Assembly (NCBI RefSeq): GCF_024199945.1
Contig: NZ_JANADP010000001.1
Span: 620,001-684,000 of the forward strand
Reading direction: 5' to 3'
DNA: 64,000 nucleotides
From: Bradyrhizobium sp. CCGUVB4N
GTDB taxonomy: Bacteria > Pseudomonadota > Alphaproteobacteria > Rhizobiales > Xanthobacteraceae
Shown: one piece after another, positions 1 through 8,952 of the stretch
Numbering within the stretch: position 1 is the first letter of the stretch
Layout: every line of letters begins with the position of its first letter
Translations under genes and position numbers: made by a program
The notes under the pieces: model-generated
What the model was told of the DNA's origin: nothing
Databases searched by the model: none
Seen by the model: the letters and a program-made list of their open reading frames with translations, nothing else

Positions 1-747
1 GATGTGGGTGATGCGGATGGCCGATTCGGTCTTGTTGACGTGCTGGCCGCCTGCGCCTTGCGCGCGCATGGTCTCGATGCGCAGATCGTCATTCTTGATC
101 TCGACGTCGACGTCCTCGACCTCGGGAAGCACCGCGACGGTGGCGGCGGATGTGTGGATGCGCCCCTGCGTTTCGGTGTCGGGCACGCGCTGCACGCGGT
201 GCACGCCGGACTCGAACTTCAGCTTGGAGAACGCGCCGCGGCCCTGCACCTCCGCGATGATTTCCTTGAAGCCGCCGACGGTGCCTTCGCTCGCCGAGAT
301 CACCTCGACCTTCCAGCCCTGCAAGGCGGCAAAGCGCTCGTACATCCGGAACAGATCGCCGGCGAACAGCGAGGCCTCGTCGCCGCCGGTGCCGGCGCGG
401 ATTTCGAGCACGACGTTGCGGTCGTCCATGGCATCCTTGGGCAGCAGCGCGACACGGATCTTCTGGACCAGATCCTCGATCTTCGGATTGAGCTCGTCGC
501 GCTCGGCCTCCGCCATGCTGCGCATCTCGGCATCGGTCGCGGGATCGGCGATCAGCGCCTCGGTGTCGGCGAGTTCTTTCACGGCGGCACGATACGTCTT
601 CACTGCTTCGATCAGCGGGTTGATCTCGGCGAGCTCGCGCGTGACCTGCACATAGCGCTCGGAGGAGAGCTGGCCCAGCGATTCGGCCTCGAGAGAGGCA
701 TGATGCGCGAGCAGAACGTCCAGTTTGGCTTCGGGGAGTGACGACAT
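1..747 (-). CDS. prfA: Peptide chain release factor 1 (3' end outside window)
   Basis: RF1 recognises UAA/UAG in the ribosomal A site and triggers peptidyl-tRNA hydrolysis. The first 249 codons are present; the gene runs off the left edge in frame. The catalytic GGQ loop is visible at residues 233-235, inside [12 protein letters not shown]. The stop-codon reading P-x-T tripeptide is Pro189-Asp190-Thr191, within [18 protein letters not shown], where E. coli has PAT. The ATG at 747 gives [10 protein letters not shown], the usual N-terminus for this group. It lies 57 bases downstream of the ptsP stop on the same strand, so the two are probably co-transcribed. In related genomes prmC/hemK follows; that part is not in the window. 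Confidence 0.97.
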   Translation of the reverse strand, partial: MSSLPEAKLDVLLAHHASLEAESLGQLSSERYVQVTRELAEINPLIEAVKTYRAAVKELADTEALIADPATDAEMRSMAEAERDELNPKIEDLVQKIRVALLPKDAMDDRNVVLEIRAGTGGDEASLFAGDLFRMYERFAALQGWKVEVISASEGTVGGFKEIIAEVQGRGAFSKLKFESGVHRVQRVPDTETQGRIHTSAATVAVLPEVEDVDVEIKNDDLRIETMRAQGAGGQHVNKTESAIRITHI

Positions 748-804
748 CGGTTTGGTCTCAAAAGGCGGAGGGAGGCGAGGCGGCGCAGGCGGGCGGCAGG
801 CCCG

Positions 805-3072
805 CTACAACGCCAGGCCTTCGGCCTCGGCAAATTCCGTCAGCTTCTGCCGGATCGAGACGCTGCCGGTCGGCGCATCCAGCAGCGGCCCAAGCATCGC
901 TTCGGCCTTCTTGGCGTCGAGGTCGATCACCATCGCCTTGACCGGGCCGAGCGCGGTCGCCGACAGCGACAGCGAGCGGTAGCCCATCGCGATCAGCGCC
1001 AGCGCGCCGATCGGCTTGGAGGCCATCTCGCCGCAGAGCGACAGCGATTTTTGTGCCGTCTGCGATTTGCGGGCGATGTCGCGCAGTGCCCGCAGGATCG
1101 GTGTCGACATGGTGTCGAAGCGCTCGGAGACCTTGGCATTGCCGCGGTCGACCGCGAACAGGAACTGGAACAGATCGTTGGAGCCGACCGAGATGAAGTC
1201 GACCTTCTTCAAGAGTTCGTCCATCTGATAGAGCAGCGCCGGCACCTCGACCATGGTGCCGATGTCGATGCGCTCCGGCAACGTGTGGCCGTGCTGGCGC
1301 AGATAGGTCAGCTCGCGCTCGACCAGCGCTTTCGCGGAATCGAACTCGGCGACCTCCGAGATCATCGGGAACATGATGCGCAGCGCGCGGCCGCCGCCGG
1401 CGCGGAGCAGCGCGCGGATCTGGCCGCGCAACAGGCCGGGACGGTCGAGCCCGAGCCGGATCGCGCGCCAGCCCAGCGCGGGATTCTCCTCGATCACCGT
1501 CTCCATATAGGGCAGCGCCTTGTCGCCGCCGATGTCGAGGGTGCGGAAGGTGACGGGCTTCTGGCCTGCGGCATCCAGCACGGCGCGATAGAGCGCGAGC
1601 TGGTCGCTGGTGCGCGGCAGGCTCTGGCCGACCATGAACTGCAGCTCGGTGCGGAACAGGCCGATACCGGCGCTGCCGGTGTCCTCGATATGCGGCAGGT
1701 CGATGGCGAGGCCCGCATTGATCAGCAGCTCGACCTTCTGGCCGTCCTTGGTGACGCAGGGGCGGTCGCGCAGCGCCAGATATTGCGCCTGGCGGCGGGC
1801 GCGGAAGCGCACGCGCTCGGCATAGGCGGCCTCGACTTCCTGCGAGGGCCGCACATAGATCGCGCCCGAGGTGCCGTCGACGATGATGGCGTCGCCGGGG
1901 TCGGCGATGCCGGGCGCGTTCGGTACCTCGCCGACGGCGGGAATGCCGAGCGCGCGTGCCACGATCGAGACGTGGGAGTTGGCGGTGCCTTCCTCCAGCA
2001 CGATGCCGCGCAGGCGCTTGCGGTCATAGTCGAGCAGCGCCGCCGGTCCCATCGCGCGCGCGATGACGATGGCATTGTCGGGCATCTGCTCGCGCGAGGG
2101 CGCATGGTCCTGGCCAACCAGCTGCCGCATCAGGCGATAGCCGAGATCCTCGAGATCGTGCAGCCGGTCGCGCAAATAGGGATCGGTCACGCGCAGCATG
2201 CGGGCGCGGGTGTCGGACTGGACGCGTTCGACCGCGGCTTCCGCCGTGAGGCCGGTCGCGACCGCCTCGTGCAGCTTGTGCGACCAGCCCTGGTCGTTGG
2301 CGAACATGCGGTAGGCTTCGAGCACGTCGCGATGCTCGCCGCCCTCGGCGACGTCGCCGCGCTCGAGCATCCGGTCGAGATCCGAGCGCAGCTTGGCGAG
2401 CGCGGTGTCGAGCCGCTTGATCTCCTTCGGCAGGTCCTCGGCGATGTAGTCCTTGATGACGACGCGCGGCTCGTGCAGCACGACGTGGCCGAGCGCGATG
2501 CCTTCCGAGAGGATCGCGCCGGCCTTTTGCGTCGAATGGCGCGCGGCCGGCTCGGCGCCGGGCTGGGCGAGGGCGGACAATTCGCCCGACGCGATCAGCT
2601 CCGCCAGCACCATGGCGGTGGTCTGCAGCGCCTCGAGCTCTTCCTCGACATAGGTGCGCTTGGCGCGGTTCTGCACCACCAGCACGCCGAGCGTGTTGCC
2701 GGCGCGCAGGATCGGCACGCCGAGGAAGGAGTGGTAGATTTCTTCGCCGGTCTCCGGGCGGAACGAGAAGGCGGGATGGCTCTGGGCGTCGTTCAAATTG
2801 AGCGGCGTCGCCTCGCTGGCGACGAGGCCGACCAGGCCCTCATGGGCGCTCAGCACGGTATGGTGCACGGCCTCGCGGTTGAGGCCTTCGGTGGCGTAGA
2901 GCTCGAGGGTGTTGTCGATGCGCAGCACATAGACCGAGCAGACCTCGGCCACCATGTTGGCGGCGATCAGCACCACGATCTTGTCCAGCCGCTCCTGGGC
3001 CGAGACCTGCTCCGCCATGGTTTCGCGGAGCCGTCTCAACAAGACGCGGGGACCTCCCGACGCGCTCCGCAT
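805..3072 (-). CDS. ptsP: PtsP: GAF domain-containing phosphoenolpyruvate-protein phosphotransferase (EI-Ntr)
   Basis: First enzyme of the nitrogen PTS: it autophosphorylates from PEP and passes phosphate to NPr, a regulatory rather than sugar-transport chain. The 755 residues have an N-terminal GAF domain (about 27-160), then the EI phosphohistidine domain with active-site His367 in GTANSHVSIVARALGIPAVG, then the PEP-binding barrel ending with the conserved LSLCGEMAS cysteine motif. The GAF module in place of a plain EI start separates PtsP from sugar-PTS PtsI. The first 18 residues are basic and an internal ATG at residue 19 (MAEQVSAQER) is an alternative start. It lies between lysC upstream and prfA downstream, all leftward. 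Confidence 0.95.
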   Translation of the reverse strand: MRSASGGPRVLLRRLRETMAEQVSAQERLDKIVVLIAANMVAEVCSVYVLRIDNTLELYATEGLNREAVHHTVLSAHEGLVGLVASEATPLNLNDAQSHPAFSFRPETGEEIYHSFLGVPILRAGNTLGVLVVQNRAKRTYVEEELEALQTTAMVLAELIASGELSALAQPGAEPAARHSTQKAGAILSEGIALGHVVLHEPRVVIKDYIAEDLPKEIKRLDTALAKLRSDLDRMLERGDVAEGGEHRDVLEAYRMFANDQGWSHKLHEAVATGLTAEAAVERVQSDTRARMLRVTDPYLRDRLHDLEDLGYRLMRQLVGQDHAPSREQMPDNAIVIARAMGPAALLDYDRKRLRGIVLEEGTANSHVSIVARALGIPAVGEVPNAPGIADPGDAIIVDGTSGAIYVRPSQEVEAAYAERVRFRARRQAQYLALRDRPCVTKDGQKVELLINAGLAIDLPHIEDTGSAGIGLFRTELQFMVGQSLPRTSDQLALYRAVLDAAGQKPVTFRTLDIGGDKALPYMETVIEENPALGWRAIRLGLDRPGLLRGQIRALLRAGGGRALRIMFPMISEVAEFDSAKALVERELTYLRQHGHTLPERIDIGTMVEVPALLYQMDELLKKVDFISVGSNDLFQFLFAVDRGNAKVSERFDTMSTPILRALRDIARKSQTAQKSLSLCGEMASKPIGALALIAMGYRSLSLSATALGPVKAMVIDLDAKKAEAMLGPLLDAPTGSVSIRQKLTEFAEAEGLAL

Positions 3073-3283
3073 GAACCGTCAATCTCCTCCGTCTGCCCGA
3101 CCCGGCGATAATGGCCGGCGGCTGGCCTAGAATTCCAGAAAAACAATCAAATTGTCTGTCCGGCTCAGGCGCAAACAACTGCTTGCACCGAATCAGCAGC
3201 CTGAACTGGGACACAGTCTGCGGCAGCCCACCCTATTCGCCGTATAGCGAATTGAGGCTTGTTTTGCCAAGCAAAACGCCTGC

Positions 3284-3315
3284 CAAACGCGAAGGTGTGT
3301 ACACCTTCGCGTTTG
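3284..3315. repeat. Perfect 15-bp-arm palindrome in the lysC-ptsP spacer
   Basis: Two 15-base arms (CAAACGCGAAGGTGT and its exact complement) flank a 2-base centre. It lies in the 349-base gene-free stretch between lysC and ptsP. A second short hairpin (GTTTTGC/GCAAAAC) is at about 3270-3286. No U-tract follows on the minus strand, so a standard lysC terminator is not shown. It could be a dimeric regulator site or a folded RNA element upstream of ptsP. I see no coding potential in the rest of the spacer. Confidence 0.6.
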
Positions 3316-3344
3316 CTGCGACCGCTAAGAGAAAATTAGTCCAG

Positions 3345-3395
3345 GCATGGTCCGGAAACTGCGAAACGCTTTTCCGGAAAGACCATGCTCAAACG
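3345..3395. repeat. Rhizobiales-type dispersed palindromic element
   Basis: An imperfect palindrome: GCATGGTCCGGAAA, a short loop, then TTTTCCGGAAAGACCATGC. It resembles the GCATGATCCGGAAA-type mosaic repeat widely scattered between genes in Rhizobiales (recognised from memory, not searched). It sits 27 bases past the lysC stop. Confidence 0.55.
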
Positions 3396-3421
3396 GTAGC
3401 CTGAAGCGCGACGACCGCGCC

Positions 3422-4678
3422 TTAGGCCTGATCGAGGCCGTAGAGCGTGTGCAGCGTGCGCACCGCAAGCTCGGTATAGGCCGTGTCGATCAAAACCGAG
3501 AACTTGATCTCGGAGGTTGTAATGGCCCGGATGTTGATATTCCGTCCGGCGAGGGCCGAAAACGCCTGGGCGGCGACGCCGGCATGGCTGCGCATGCCGC
3601 TGCCGATCACCGAGATCTTGGCGACGTCGGTGGCGGTGTCGAGCCGGGCATAGCCGATCGTGGCCTTGGCGGCGGTAATCGTGTCCTTGGCGCGGTTGTA
3701 GTCGGCGGCCGGCACCGTGAAGGTGAGGTCGGTGGTCTTGCCGTCCTCGGACACGTTCTGAACGATCATGTCGACGTTGATATTGGCATCCGCGAGCGGG
3801 CCGAAGATCGACGCCGCAACGCCCGGCTTGTCCTCGATCTGGCGCACCGAGATCTGGGCCTCGTCCTTCGAAAAGGCGATGCCGGTGACGACGTGGTTTT
3901 CCATGATCTCCTCCTCGCCGCAGATCAGCGTGCCGGGCGGCTGGTTGGCATGCGGGTCGATATCCTCGGGCTTGTCGAAGCTCGAGCGGACGAAGATCGG
4001 CATGTTGTGGACCATGCCGAGTTCCACCGAGCGAACCTGGAGCACTTTGGCGCCCTGGGAAGCCAGTTCCAGCATGTCTTCGAATGCGATCTTGTCGAGC
4101 CTCTTGGCCTTCGGCACGATTCGCGGGTCGGTGGTGTAGACGCCATCAACGTCGGTGTAGATGTCGCAGCGGTCGGCCTTGACGGCGGCGGCGATCGCCA
4201 CGGCCGAGGTGTCGGAGCCGCCGCGGCCGAGCGTGGTGATGCGGTTGGTCTTGGGGTCGATGCCCTGGAAGCCGGCGATGACCGCGACCTCCTTGCGATC
4301 CCTGAAGCGGGTGATGATCTCGCTGCCGTCGATATCCTCGATCCGGGCCGAGGCATGGGCGTCGCTGGTCTTGATCGGGATCTGCCAGCCCTGCCAGGAG
4401 CGGGCCTGGATACCCATGCCCTGGAGCACGATGGCCAGCAGGCCGGAGGTCACCTGTTCGCCGGAGGCGACGACGGCGTCGTATTCGCGCGCGTCGTGCA
4501 TCGGCGAGGCCTCGGTGCACCAGGCCACCAGCTCGTTGGTCTTGCCCGACATCGCCGAGACGACCACAGCCACTTCATGGCCGGCGTCGACCTCACGCTT
4601 CACATGGCTTGCGACGTTGCGGATACGTTCGATGTTGGCGACGGACGTGCCGCCGAATTTCATCACGAGGCGGCTCAT
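3422..4678 (-). CDS. lysC: Aspartate kinase
   Basis: Phosphorylates aspartate at the head of the lysine/threonine/methionine/diaminopimelate pathway. The 418-aa protein begins with the diagnostic MSRLVMKFGGTSVANIERI (KFGGTS nucleotide-binding motif). The kinase domain carries GRGGSDTSAVAIAAA, and two C-terminal ACT regulatory regions start at about residue 265 (VVTGIAFSKDEAQISVRQIEDKPG) and 345. Length and architecture fit the single-chain, lysine/threonine-sensitive aspartokinases of alphaproteobacteria. It is divergent from the PH-domain gene at 4843. Confidence 0.96.
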   Translation of the reverse strand: MSRLVMKFGGTSVANIERIRNVASHVKREVDAGHEVAVVVSAMSGKTNELVAWCTEASPMHDAREYDAVVASGEQVTSGLLAIVLQGMGIQARSWQGWQIPIKTSDAHASARIEDIDGSEIITRFRDRKEVAVIAGFQGIDPKTNRITTLGRGGSDTSAVAIAAAVKADRCDIYTDVDGVYTTDPRIVPKAKRLDKIAFEDMLELASQGAKVLQVRSVELGMVHNMPIFVRSSFDKPEDIDPHANQPPGTLICGEEEIMENHVVTGIAFSKDEAQISVRQIEDKPGVAASIFGPLADANINVDMIVQNVSEDGKTTDLTFTVPAADYNRAKDTITAAKATIGYARLDTATDVAKISVIGSGMRSHAGVAAQAFSALAGRNINIRAITTSEIKFSVLIDTAYTELAVRTLHTLYGLDQA

Positions 4679-4842
4679 GACGACGCGTGCATTCCTTCAT
4701 AAGGATCAGTATGGTGACCCGCGCTGGGACGGATGCCCAGGGGGATACCGACCGCGCGTATACAGAGGGGCGGGGCCGGGGGCAAGCGGGTTCCTGCGGG
4801 GCAGGCTTCAGGTCCAGCCGGGGGTATGGGTTAACCGAGATC

Positions 4843-5310
4843 ATGGCGCGTTACATCGACGAGATCCTGCAGCCCGGCGAGCGGGTGCTGTATTCGACCA
4901 ATGCGCACTGGATCTTCTATTTCCCGGCCATTCTGGCCTGGATCGTGGCGATCGCCCTGTTCGTGCTGTCCAGGCAGACCGATATCTACAGCGTGATGAT
5001 CGTCTGCCTGTTCGGCGCCGGCCTGGTGGCGCTGGCCGCCCTGTTCTGGACCCTGAAGGGCTGGTTCCATCGCTTCACCACTGAGACCGACGTCACCAAC
5101 CTCAGGGTTGTGCATAAGACCGGCTTCATCAAGCGCCGCACCTTTGAAATGGCGCTCGACAAGGTCGAAAGTGTCGACGTCAACCAGTCGATTCTTGGAC
5201 GTATTCTCAACTACGGCGACGTGACCATCAACGGCGTCGGCGAAGGTCGCGAGACCATCCGGACGATCGCCTCGCCGCTGGCCTTCCGTAGTTCGATCAC
5301 CACGCGGTAG
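4843..5310 (+). CDS. PH-domain (YdbS-like) membrane protein
   Basis: A 155-aa protein of unknown function. Two adjacent hydrophobic segments (about residues 24-42 and 48-70) are followed by a bacterial PH (bPH2/YdbS-type) domain with the pattern TDVTNLRVVHKTGFI...MALDKVESVDV. The open frame extends upstream to 4687, but that part is low-complexity and non-conserved in character. The ATG at 4843 gives MARYIDEILQPGERVLY, the normal start of this family. It is 14 bases upstream of ubiG and probably co-transcribed with it. Confidence 0.85.
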   Translation: MARYIDEILQPGERVLYSTNAHWIFYFPAILAWIVAIALFVLSRQTDIYSVMIVCLFGAGLVALAALFWTLKGWFHRFTTETDVTNLRVVHKTGFIKRRTFEMALDKVESVDVNQSILGRILNYGDVTINGVGEGRETIRTIASPLAFRSSITTR

Positions 5311-5324
5311 GACCGCGCCCAACC

Positions 5325-6098
5325 ATGAGCATGCAGCAAGATACTTCCGCAACTGCCACCGCCCAGCCCGGCTCGACCGTCGATGCCGCCGAGATCGCGA
5401 AATTCTCAAAGCTCTCGGCCGAGTGGTGGGACCCCAAGGGCAAGATGGCGCCGCTGCACCGGATCAATCCGCTGCGGCTCGGCTATATCCGCGACGCGGC
5501 CTGCCGCAAGTTCGAGCGCAATGTGCGCAGCCTCAACTGCCTCGGGGCCTTGCGCGTCCTCGACATCGGCTGCGGTGCCGGCCTGCTGTGCGAGCCGCTG
5601 TCGCGGCTGGGTGCGCAGGTCATCGGCGTCGATCCGTCGGCGAGCAACATTGCGGCGGCGAAGCTGCATGCCGGCAAGAGCCATCTGTCGATCGACTATC
5701 GCTGCACCACGGTGGAGGAGATCGACCCGCGCGAGCGTTTTGACATCGTGCTGGCGATGGAAGTGGTCGAGCACGTCGTCGACGTCGGCGTCTTCCTGAA
5801 GCGCTGCGCCGCGATGCTGAAGCCGAACGGCCTGATGGTCGTGTCCACCCTCAATCGGAACTGGAAGAGCTTCGCGCTCGCGATCGTCGGCGCCGAATAC
5901 GTGCTGCGCTGGCTGCCGCGCGGCACCCACGAATGGAACAAGTTCGTCACACCCGACGAGCTGACCAAATATCTCCTCGACAACCGCCTCGTCATCACCG
6001 AGCAGACCGGCGTCGTCTACTCCCCCTTCGCCGACAAATGGACCCTCTCGTCGGACATGGACGTGAACTACATGGTCGTGGCGGAAGGCATGGTGTGA
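5325..6098 (+). CDS. ubiG: Ubiquinone biosynthesis O-methyltransferase UbiG
   Basis: SAM-dependent O-methyltransferase acting twice in ubiquinone biosynthesis. The 257-aa sequence has the UbiG hallmark FSKLSAEWWDPKGKMAPLH near the N-terminus. SAM-binding motif I is RVLDIGCGAGLLCEPL, and the post-motif region reads LAMEVVEHVVD. The later GTHEWNKFVTPDEL segment is also family-typical. It follows the PH-domain gene by 14 bases and is followed by a palindromic repeat rather than an obvious terminator. Confidence 0.96.
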   Translation: MSMQQDTSATATAQPGSTVDAAEIAKFSKLSAEWWDPKGKMAPLHRINPLRLGYIRDAACRKFERNVRSLNCLGALRVLDIGCGAGLLCEPLSRLGAQVIGVDPSASNIAAAKLHAGKSHLSIDYRCTTVEEIDPRERFDIVLAMEVVEHVVDVGVFLKRCAAMLKPNGLMVVSTLNRNWKSFALAIVGAEYVLRWLPRGTHEWNKFVTPDELTKYLLDNRLVITEQTGVVYSPFADKWTLSSDMDVNYMVVAEGMV

Positions 6099-6123
6099 GG
6101 GGGGCTGCGGACACAAAAATGGT

Positions 6124-6244
6124 GTCGTCCCGGCGAAGGCCGGGACCCATACTCCGTGAACGCAGTTTGACGATGATAGGTAACTGCTATCTCGCGCCAT
6201 AATCACGTTCGGTGGTTATGTGTCCCGGCCTTCGCCGGGACGAC
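6124..6244. repeat. Family A palindromic intergenic repeat (GTCGTCCCGGC...)
   Basis: Outer arms GTCGTCCCGGCGAAGGCCGG and the reverse complement enclose a loop of about 75 bases. It is one of seven copies in this window (also 18414, 35549, 40301, 44230, 46673, 49295), all between genes. The loop belongs to the subtype ending GGTTATG before the right arm. Confidence 0.85.
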
Positions 6245-6344
6245 GCCGAAGGCGAGAGCATCGCTCCTATGACATGGGCGTCATTGACCTGACGCCGTGT
6301 GCTCGGCAGTTTGCAGCAGCACTCCCCTCGCAGCCTCACCCCCC

Positions 6345-7244
6345 ATGCTCACCGTCACCAGCCTCTGGATTCCCTTCACCGTCATTGCTGCGCTCGGCCA
6401 GGTCGCGCGCAACGCGATGCAGAGGTCGCTGACGAAGCCGTTGGGGACCTGGGGCGCGACCAATATCCGCTTTCTGTTCGGCTTCCCGTTCTCCCTGCTG
6501 TTCTTAGGCGTTGTGCTGGTTGCGACCGGCGATCACATCGGCATGCCGCCGACCGTGTTCTGGCCGTGGCTGCTGCTGGGCGCGCTCAGCCAGATCGTCG
6601 CGACCGGCTTGATGCTGCTCGCGATGAACGACCGTTCGTTCGTGGTGACGACGGCCTACCTGAAGACCGAGGCGATCCAGACCGCGATCTTCGGCTTCGT
6701 CTTCCTCGGTGACCATCTGACCTGGCTGAAGGTACTGGCGATCGTGATCGCGACCGTCGGCGTCGTCATCACGGCGCTGCGGCCCGGTGGCGAGAAGAGC
6801 TTTGCGGAATTGAAGCCGACCATCACCGGCCTCGTTGCGGCGGCAGCGTTCGCGCTCTCCGCGGTCGGCTTCCGCGGCGCGATCATCACCGTGCCGAACG
6901 TATCGTTCGTGACCGCATCGTCGTTCACGTTGGTGCTCGGCCTGTTCGTGCAGACGCTGATCCTGACGATCTACCTGCTCTGGCGCGCGCCAAAAATACT
7001 TCAGTCGATCCTGGGGTTATGGCGGCCGTCGCTGCTCGCCGGCTTCATGGGCGCCTTCGCCTCGCAATTCTGGTTTCTGGCGTTCGCGCTGACAGCCGCC
7101 GCCAATGTCCGCACCCTCGCTTTGATCGAGGTGCTGTTCGCACAAGCGGTGGCGTACTACTCGTTCAAGCAGCCGATCGCAGCTCGCGAGATTTTTGGGA
7201 TCGTGCTGATCGTGCTCGGCGTGGCGCTGCTGGTGGGTTTCTGA
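6345..7244 (+). CDS. EamA/DMT-family transporter
   Basis: A 299-aa polytopic inner-membrane protein with about ten hydrophobic segments arranged as two EamA repeats. The first repeat ends near LKVLAIVIATVGVVITALRP and the second near REIFGIVLIVLGVALLVGF, the typical drug/metabolite transporter layout. Substrate cannot be told from sequence. The open frame begins at 6297, but that extension is not membrane-like. The ATG at 6345 (MLTVTSLWIPFTVIAAL) starts directly with the first helix. Confidence 0.85.
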   Translation: MLTVTSLWIPFTVIAALGQVARNAMQRSLTKPLGTWGATNIRFLFGFPFSLLFLGVVLVATGDHIGMPPTVFWPWLLLGALSQIVATGLMLLAMNDRSFVVTTAYLKTEAIQTAIFGFVFLGDHLTWLKVLAIVIATVGVVITALRPGGEKSFAELKPTITGLVAAAAFALSAVGFRGAIITVPNVSFVTASSFTLVLGLFVQTLILTIYLLWRAPKILQSILGLWRPSLLAGFMGAFASQFWFLAFALTAAANVRTLALIEVLFAQAVAYYSFKQPIAAREIFGIVLIVLGVALLVGF

Positions 7245-7257
7245 CGCGCTCTGCGCG

Positions 7258-7734
7258 TCAGTTCCGGTCTTCCGGCAGTGTCGGCAGCGGCGACACTTCG
7301 ATGCCTTCGTCGATCAGCGACTTTGCCTCGTCCGGCGAGGCCTCGCCGTAGATCGGGCGGTGCTCCTTGTCGCCGTAATGCATCGCGCGGGCTTCGTTGG
7401 CAAAGCGCTCGCCGACATTGTCGGCGTTCTTGACGATGTGGTCGCGCAGCTCTTTCAGCTTGGTCCGCAGCTCGCGCTCCTGCGCCATCATCAGCGAGGT
7501 GGATCCAGACGGCGCAGCCTCGGGCGCCGGCGTCGTGGCCGGCTCCACCGGAGGTGTTGCGCGCCCTTTCTTGCTGACGATGCGCGGTGCCATGATCGCC
7601 TTGTCGACCTTGGCCGAGCCGCAGATCGGGCAGGTCACGAGCTTGCGCTTCACCTGCGAATCGTAGGCCGACGAGCTCTGGAACCAGCTCTCGAACTCGT
7701 GCTTGCGGTCGCAATGGAGCGCGTAGCGGATCAT
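7258..7734 (-). CDS. DUF1178 family protein
   Basis: A 158-aa protein of the DUF1178 family, function unknown. The N-terminus MIRYALHCDRKHEFESWF with Cys8, and the CPICGS pair at 35/38, suggest a small zinc-ribbon. The middle is Pro/Ala-rich, and the C-terminus carries the conserved LRDHIVKNADNVGERFANEARAMHYG-type segment (split here for brevity as LRDHIVKNADNVG and FANEARAMHYG). Its start codon overlaps the nitrilase-like stop by 4 bases (ATGA), making it third in a translationally coupled run after grxC and the carbon-nitrogen hydrolase. Confidence 0.9.
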   Translation of the reverse strand: MIRYALHCDRKHEFESWFQSSSAYDSQVKRKLVTCPICGSAKVDKAIMAPRIVSKKGRATPPVEPATTPAPEAAPSGSTSLMMAQERELRTKLKELRDHIVKNADNVGERFANEARAMHYGDKEHRPIYGEASPDEAKSLIDEGIEVSPLPTLPEDRN

Positions 7735-8633
7735 GCCGATCCCCGCACCAGATGCAGATGATCCGGCCCGGCCTTGGGATCGGAGACGCCGAAGCGGCGG
7801 CCGTGCTGGAGCGAGGGGATCGCGCGGCGCGCGGTCTCGACCTTGGCCGGGTCGATCTTGGCCATGATGATGCCGGGCTCGACATCGCCCTCGGCAAGGA
7901 TCTCGCCCCAGGGATCGATGATCAGCGAGTGACCATAGGTCTCGCGCTTGTTCTCGTGGGTGCCTGCCTGGGCAGCTGCGAAGATGAAGCAGCCGGTCTC
8001 GATCGCGCGCGACCGCAGCAGGATGTGCCAGTGCGCCTCGCCGGTCTTGCGGGTGAAGGCGGAGGGAACGGTGATGAAATAGGCGCCACTTTCAGCGAGT
8101 GCGCGGTAGAGCGCGGGGAAGCGCACGTCGTAGCAGATCGTCAAGCCAATGCGGCCCCAGGGCAGGTCGGAGATCACGGCGGTCTCGCCCGGCTGGTAAT
8201 TGGCGGATTCGCGATAGCTCTCGCCGTCCGGCAGCTCGATGTCGAACATGTGGATCTTGTCGTAGCTCGCGAGGACGTTGCCCTCGGGCCCGATCAGGAA
8301 GGAGCGGTTGACCGCCTTCTCGGCTGAGAAGCGCAGCGCCAGCGAGCCGACATGGATGTGGATCTTCAGCTCGGCGGCGAGCGCGCGATACGCCTTCAGC
8401 GAGGCGTCGTCCTCTTCGCTCTGCAGATGCTCGAACAGCGCCTTGCGGTTCAGCTGCATCATGTTGCTGACTTCGGGCGTCTGCACGTAGTCGGCGCCCT
8501 TGGCTGCCGCCTCCCGGATCAGTCTTGTGGCCTGCGCGAGGCTCGGCTCGGGCATCAAGCCGGTGCGCATCTGAATCATGGCCGCGGTGAAGGTGCGATT
8601 CTGAGCTTGATCTCGAGCTTGATCCTGGCTCAT
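7731..8633 (-). CDS. Carbon-nitrogen hydrolase (Nit1/omega-amidase-like)
   Basis: A 300-aa nitrilase-superfamily enzyme. The catalytic triad is visible: Glu54 (QTPEVSNM), Lys126 (SYDKIHMFDIELP) and Cys167 (LTICYDVRFPALYRAL). The sequence is closest in character to Nit1/YafV-like amidases, for which deaminated-glutathione hydrolysis is an established role; that substrate is an inference here, though pairing with glutaredoxin fits. The open frame continues far upstream through grxC in another frame. The ATG at 8633 (MSQDQARDQ) overlaps the grxC stop by 4 bases and is the credible start. Confidence 0.92.
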   Translation of the reverse strand: MSQDQARDQAQNRTFTAAMIQMRTGLMPEPSLAQATRLIREAAAKGADYVQTPEVSNMMQLNRKALFEHLQSEEDDASLKAYRALAAELKIHIHVGSLALRFSAEKAVNRSFLIGPEGNVLASYDKIHMFDIELPDGESYRESANYQPGETAVISDLPWGRIGLTICYDVRFPALYRALAESGAYFITVPSAFTRKTGEAHWHILLRSRAIETGCFIFAAAQAGTHENKRETYGHSLIIDPWGEILAEGDVEPGIIMAKIDPAKVETARRAIPSLQHGRRFGVSDPKAGPDHLHLVRGSA

Positions 8634-8905
8634 GAGACCGCCTTGACGCTTTCGAGGAGCCCGTCGAGCTTGCCTTCGCGGTCGAGCGCGTAGAGATCGT
8701 CGCAGCCGCCGATATGGGTTCCGCCGATCCAGATCTGCGGGAAGGTCGAGCCCTCGCCGGCGCGGTCGTACATCTCCTCGCGCCAGGACGGGTTCTGGGC
8801 GACGTCGAATTCCCTGAAGGTCGCTTTCTTGCGGGTCAGAAGCGACCTGGCAGCGGAACAATAGCCGCATCCCGGCCTGGTGTAGATCTCGACAGCAGAG
8901 GTCAT
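8630..8905 (-). CDS. grxC: Glutaredoxin 3
   Basis: A dithiol glutaredoxin of 91 aa that reduces disulfides with glutathione in the cytoplasm. The active site is Cys13-Gly-Tyr-Cys16 (TRPGCGYC) rather than the common CPYC; CGYC also occurs in the family. The TFPQIWIGGTHIGGCDDL motif holds the cis-proline and glutathione-binding glycines. An ATG 18 bases upstream (MRALDAM) is possible, but MTSAVEIYTRPG is the usual family start. First gene of the overlapping grxC / C-N hydrolase / DUF1178 run. Confidence 0.93.
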   Translation of the reverse strand: MTSAVEIYTRPGCGYCSAARSLLTRKKATFREFDVAQNPSWREEMYDRAGEGSTFPQIWIGGTHIGGCDDLYALDREGKLDGLLESVKAVS

Positions 8906-8952
8906 GGCGTCCAGCGCTCTCATGTCATGAATTTATTGAATTATATGGGACT

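Noticed and set aside
1051..3111. 686-aa open frame on the plus strand opposite ptsP
   Set aside because: It is a Gly/Ala/Arg/His-rich antisense shadow produced by high GC; the minus-strand PtsP has full domain motifs.
6124..6244. Possible structured regulatory RNA or CRISPR-like repeat
   Set aside because: Copies are widely spaced, palindromic and lack regular spacers, so they are dispersed intergenic repeats, not an array.
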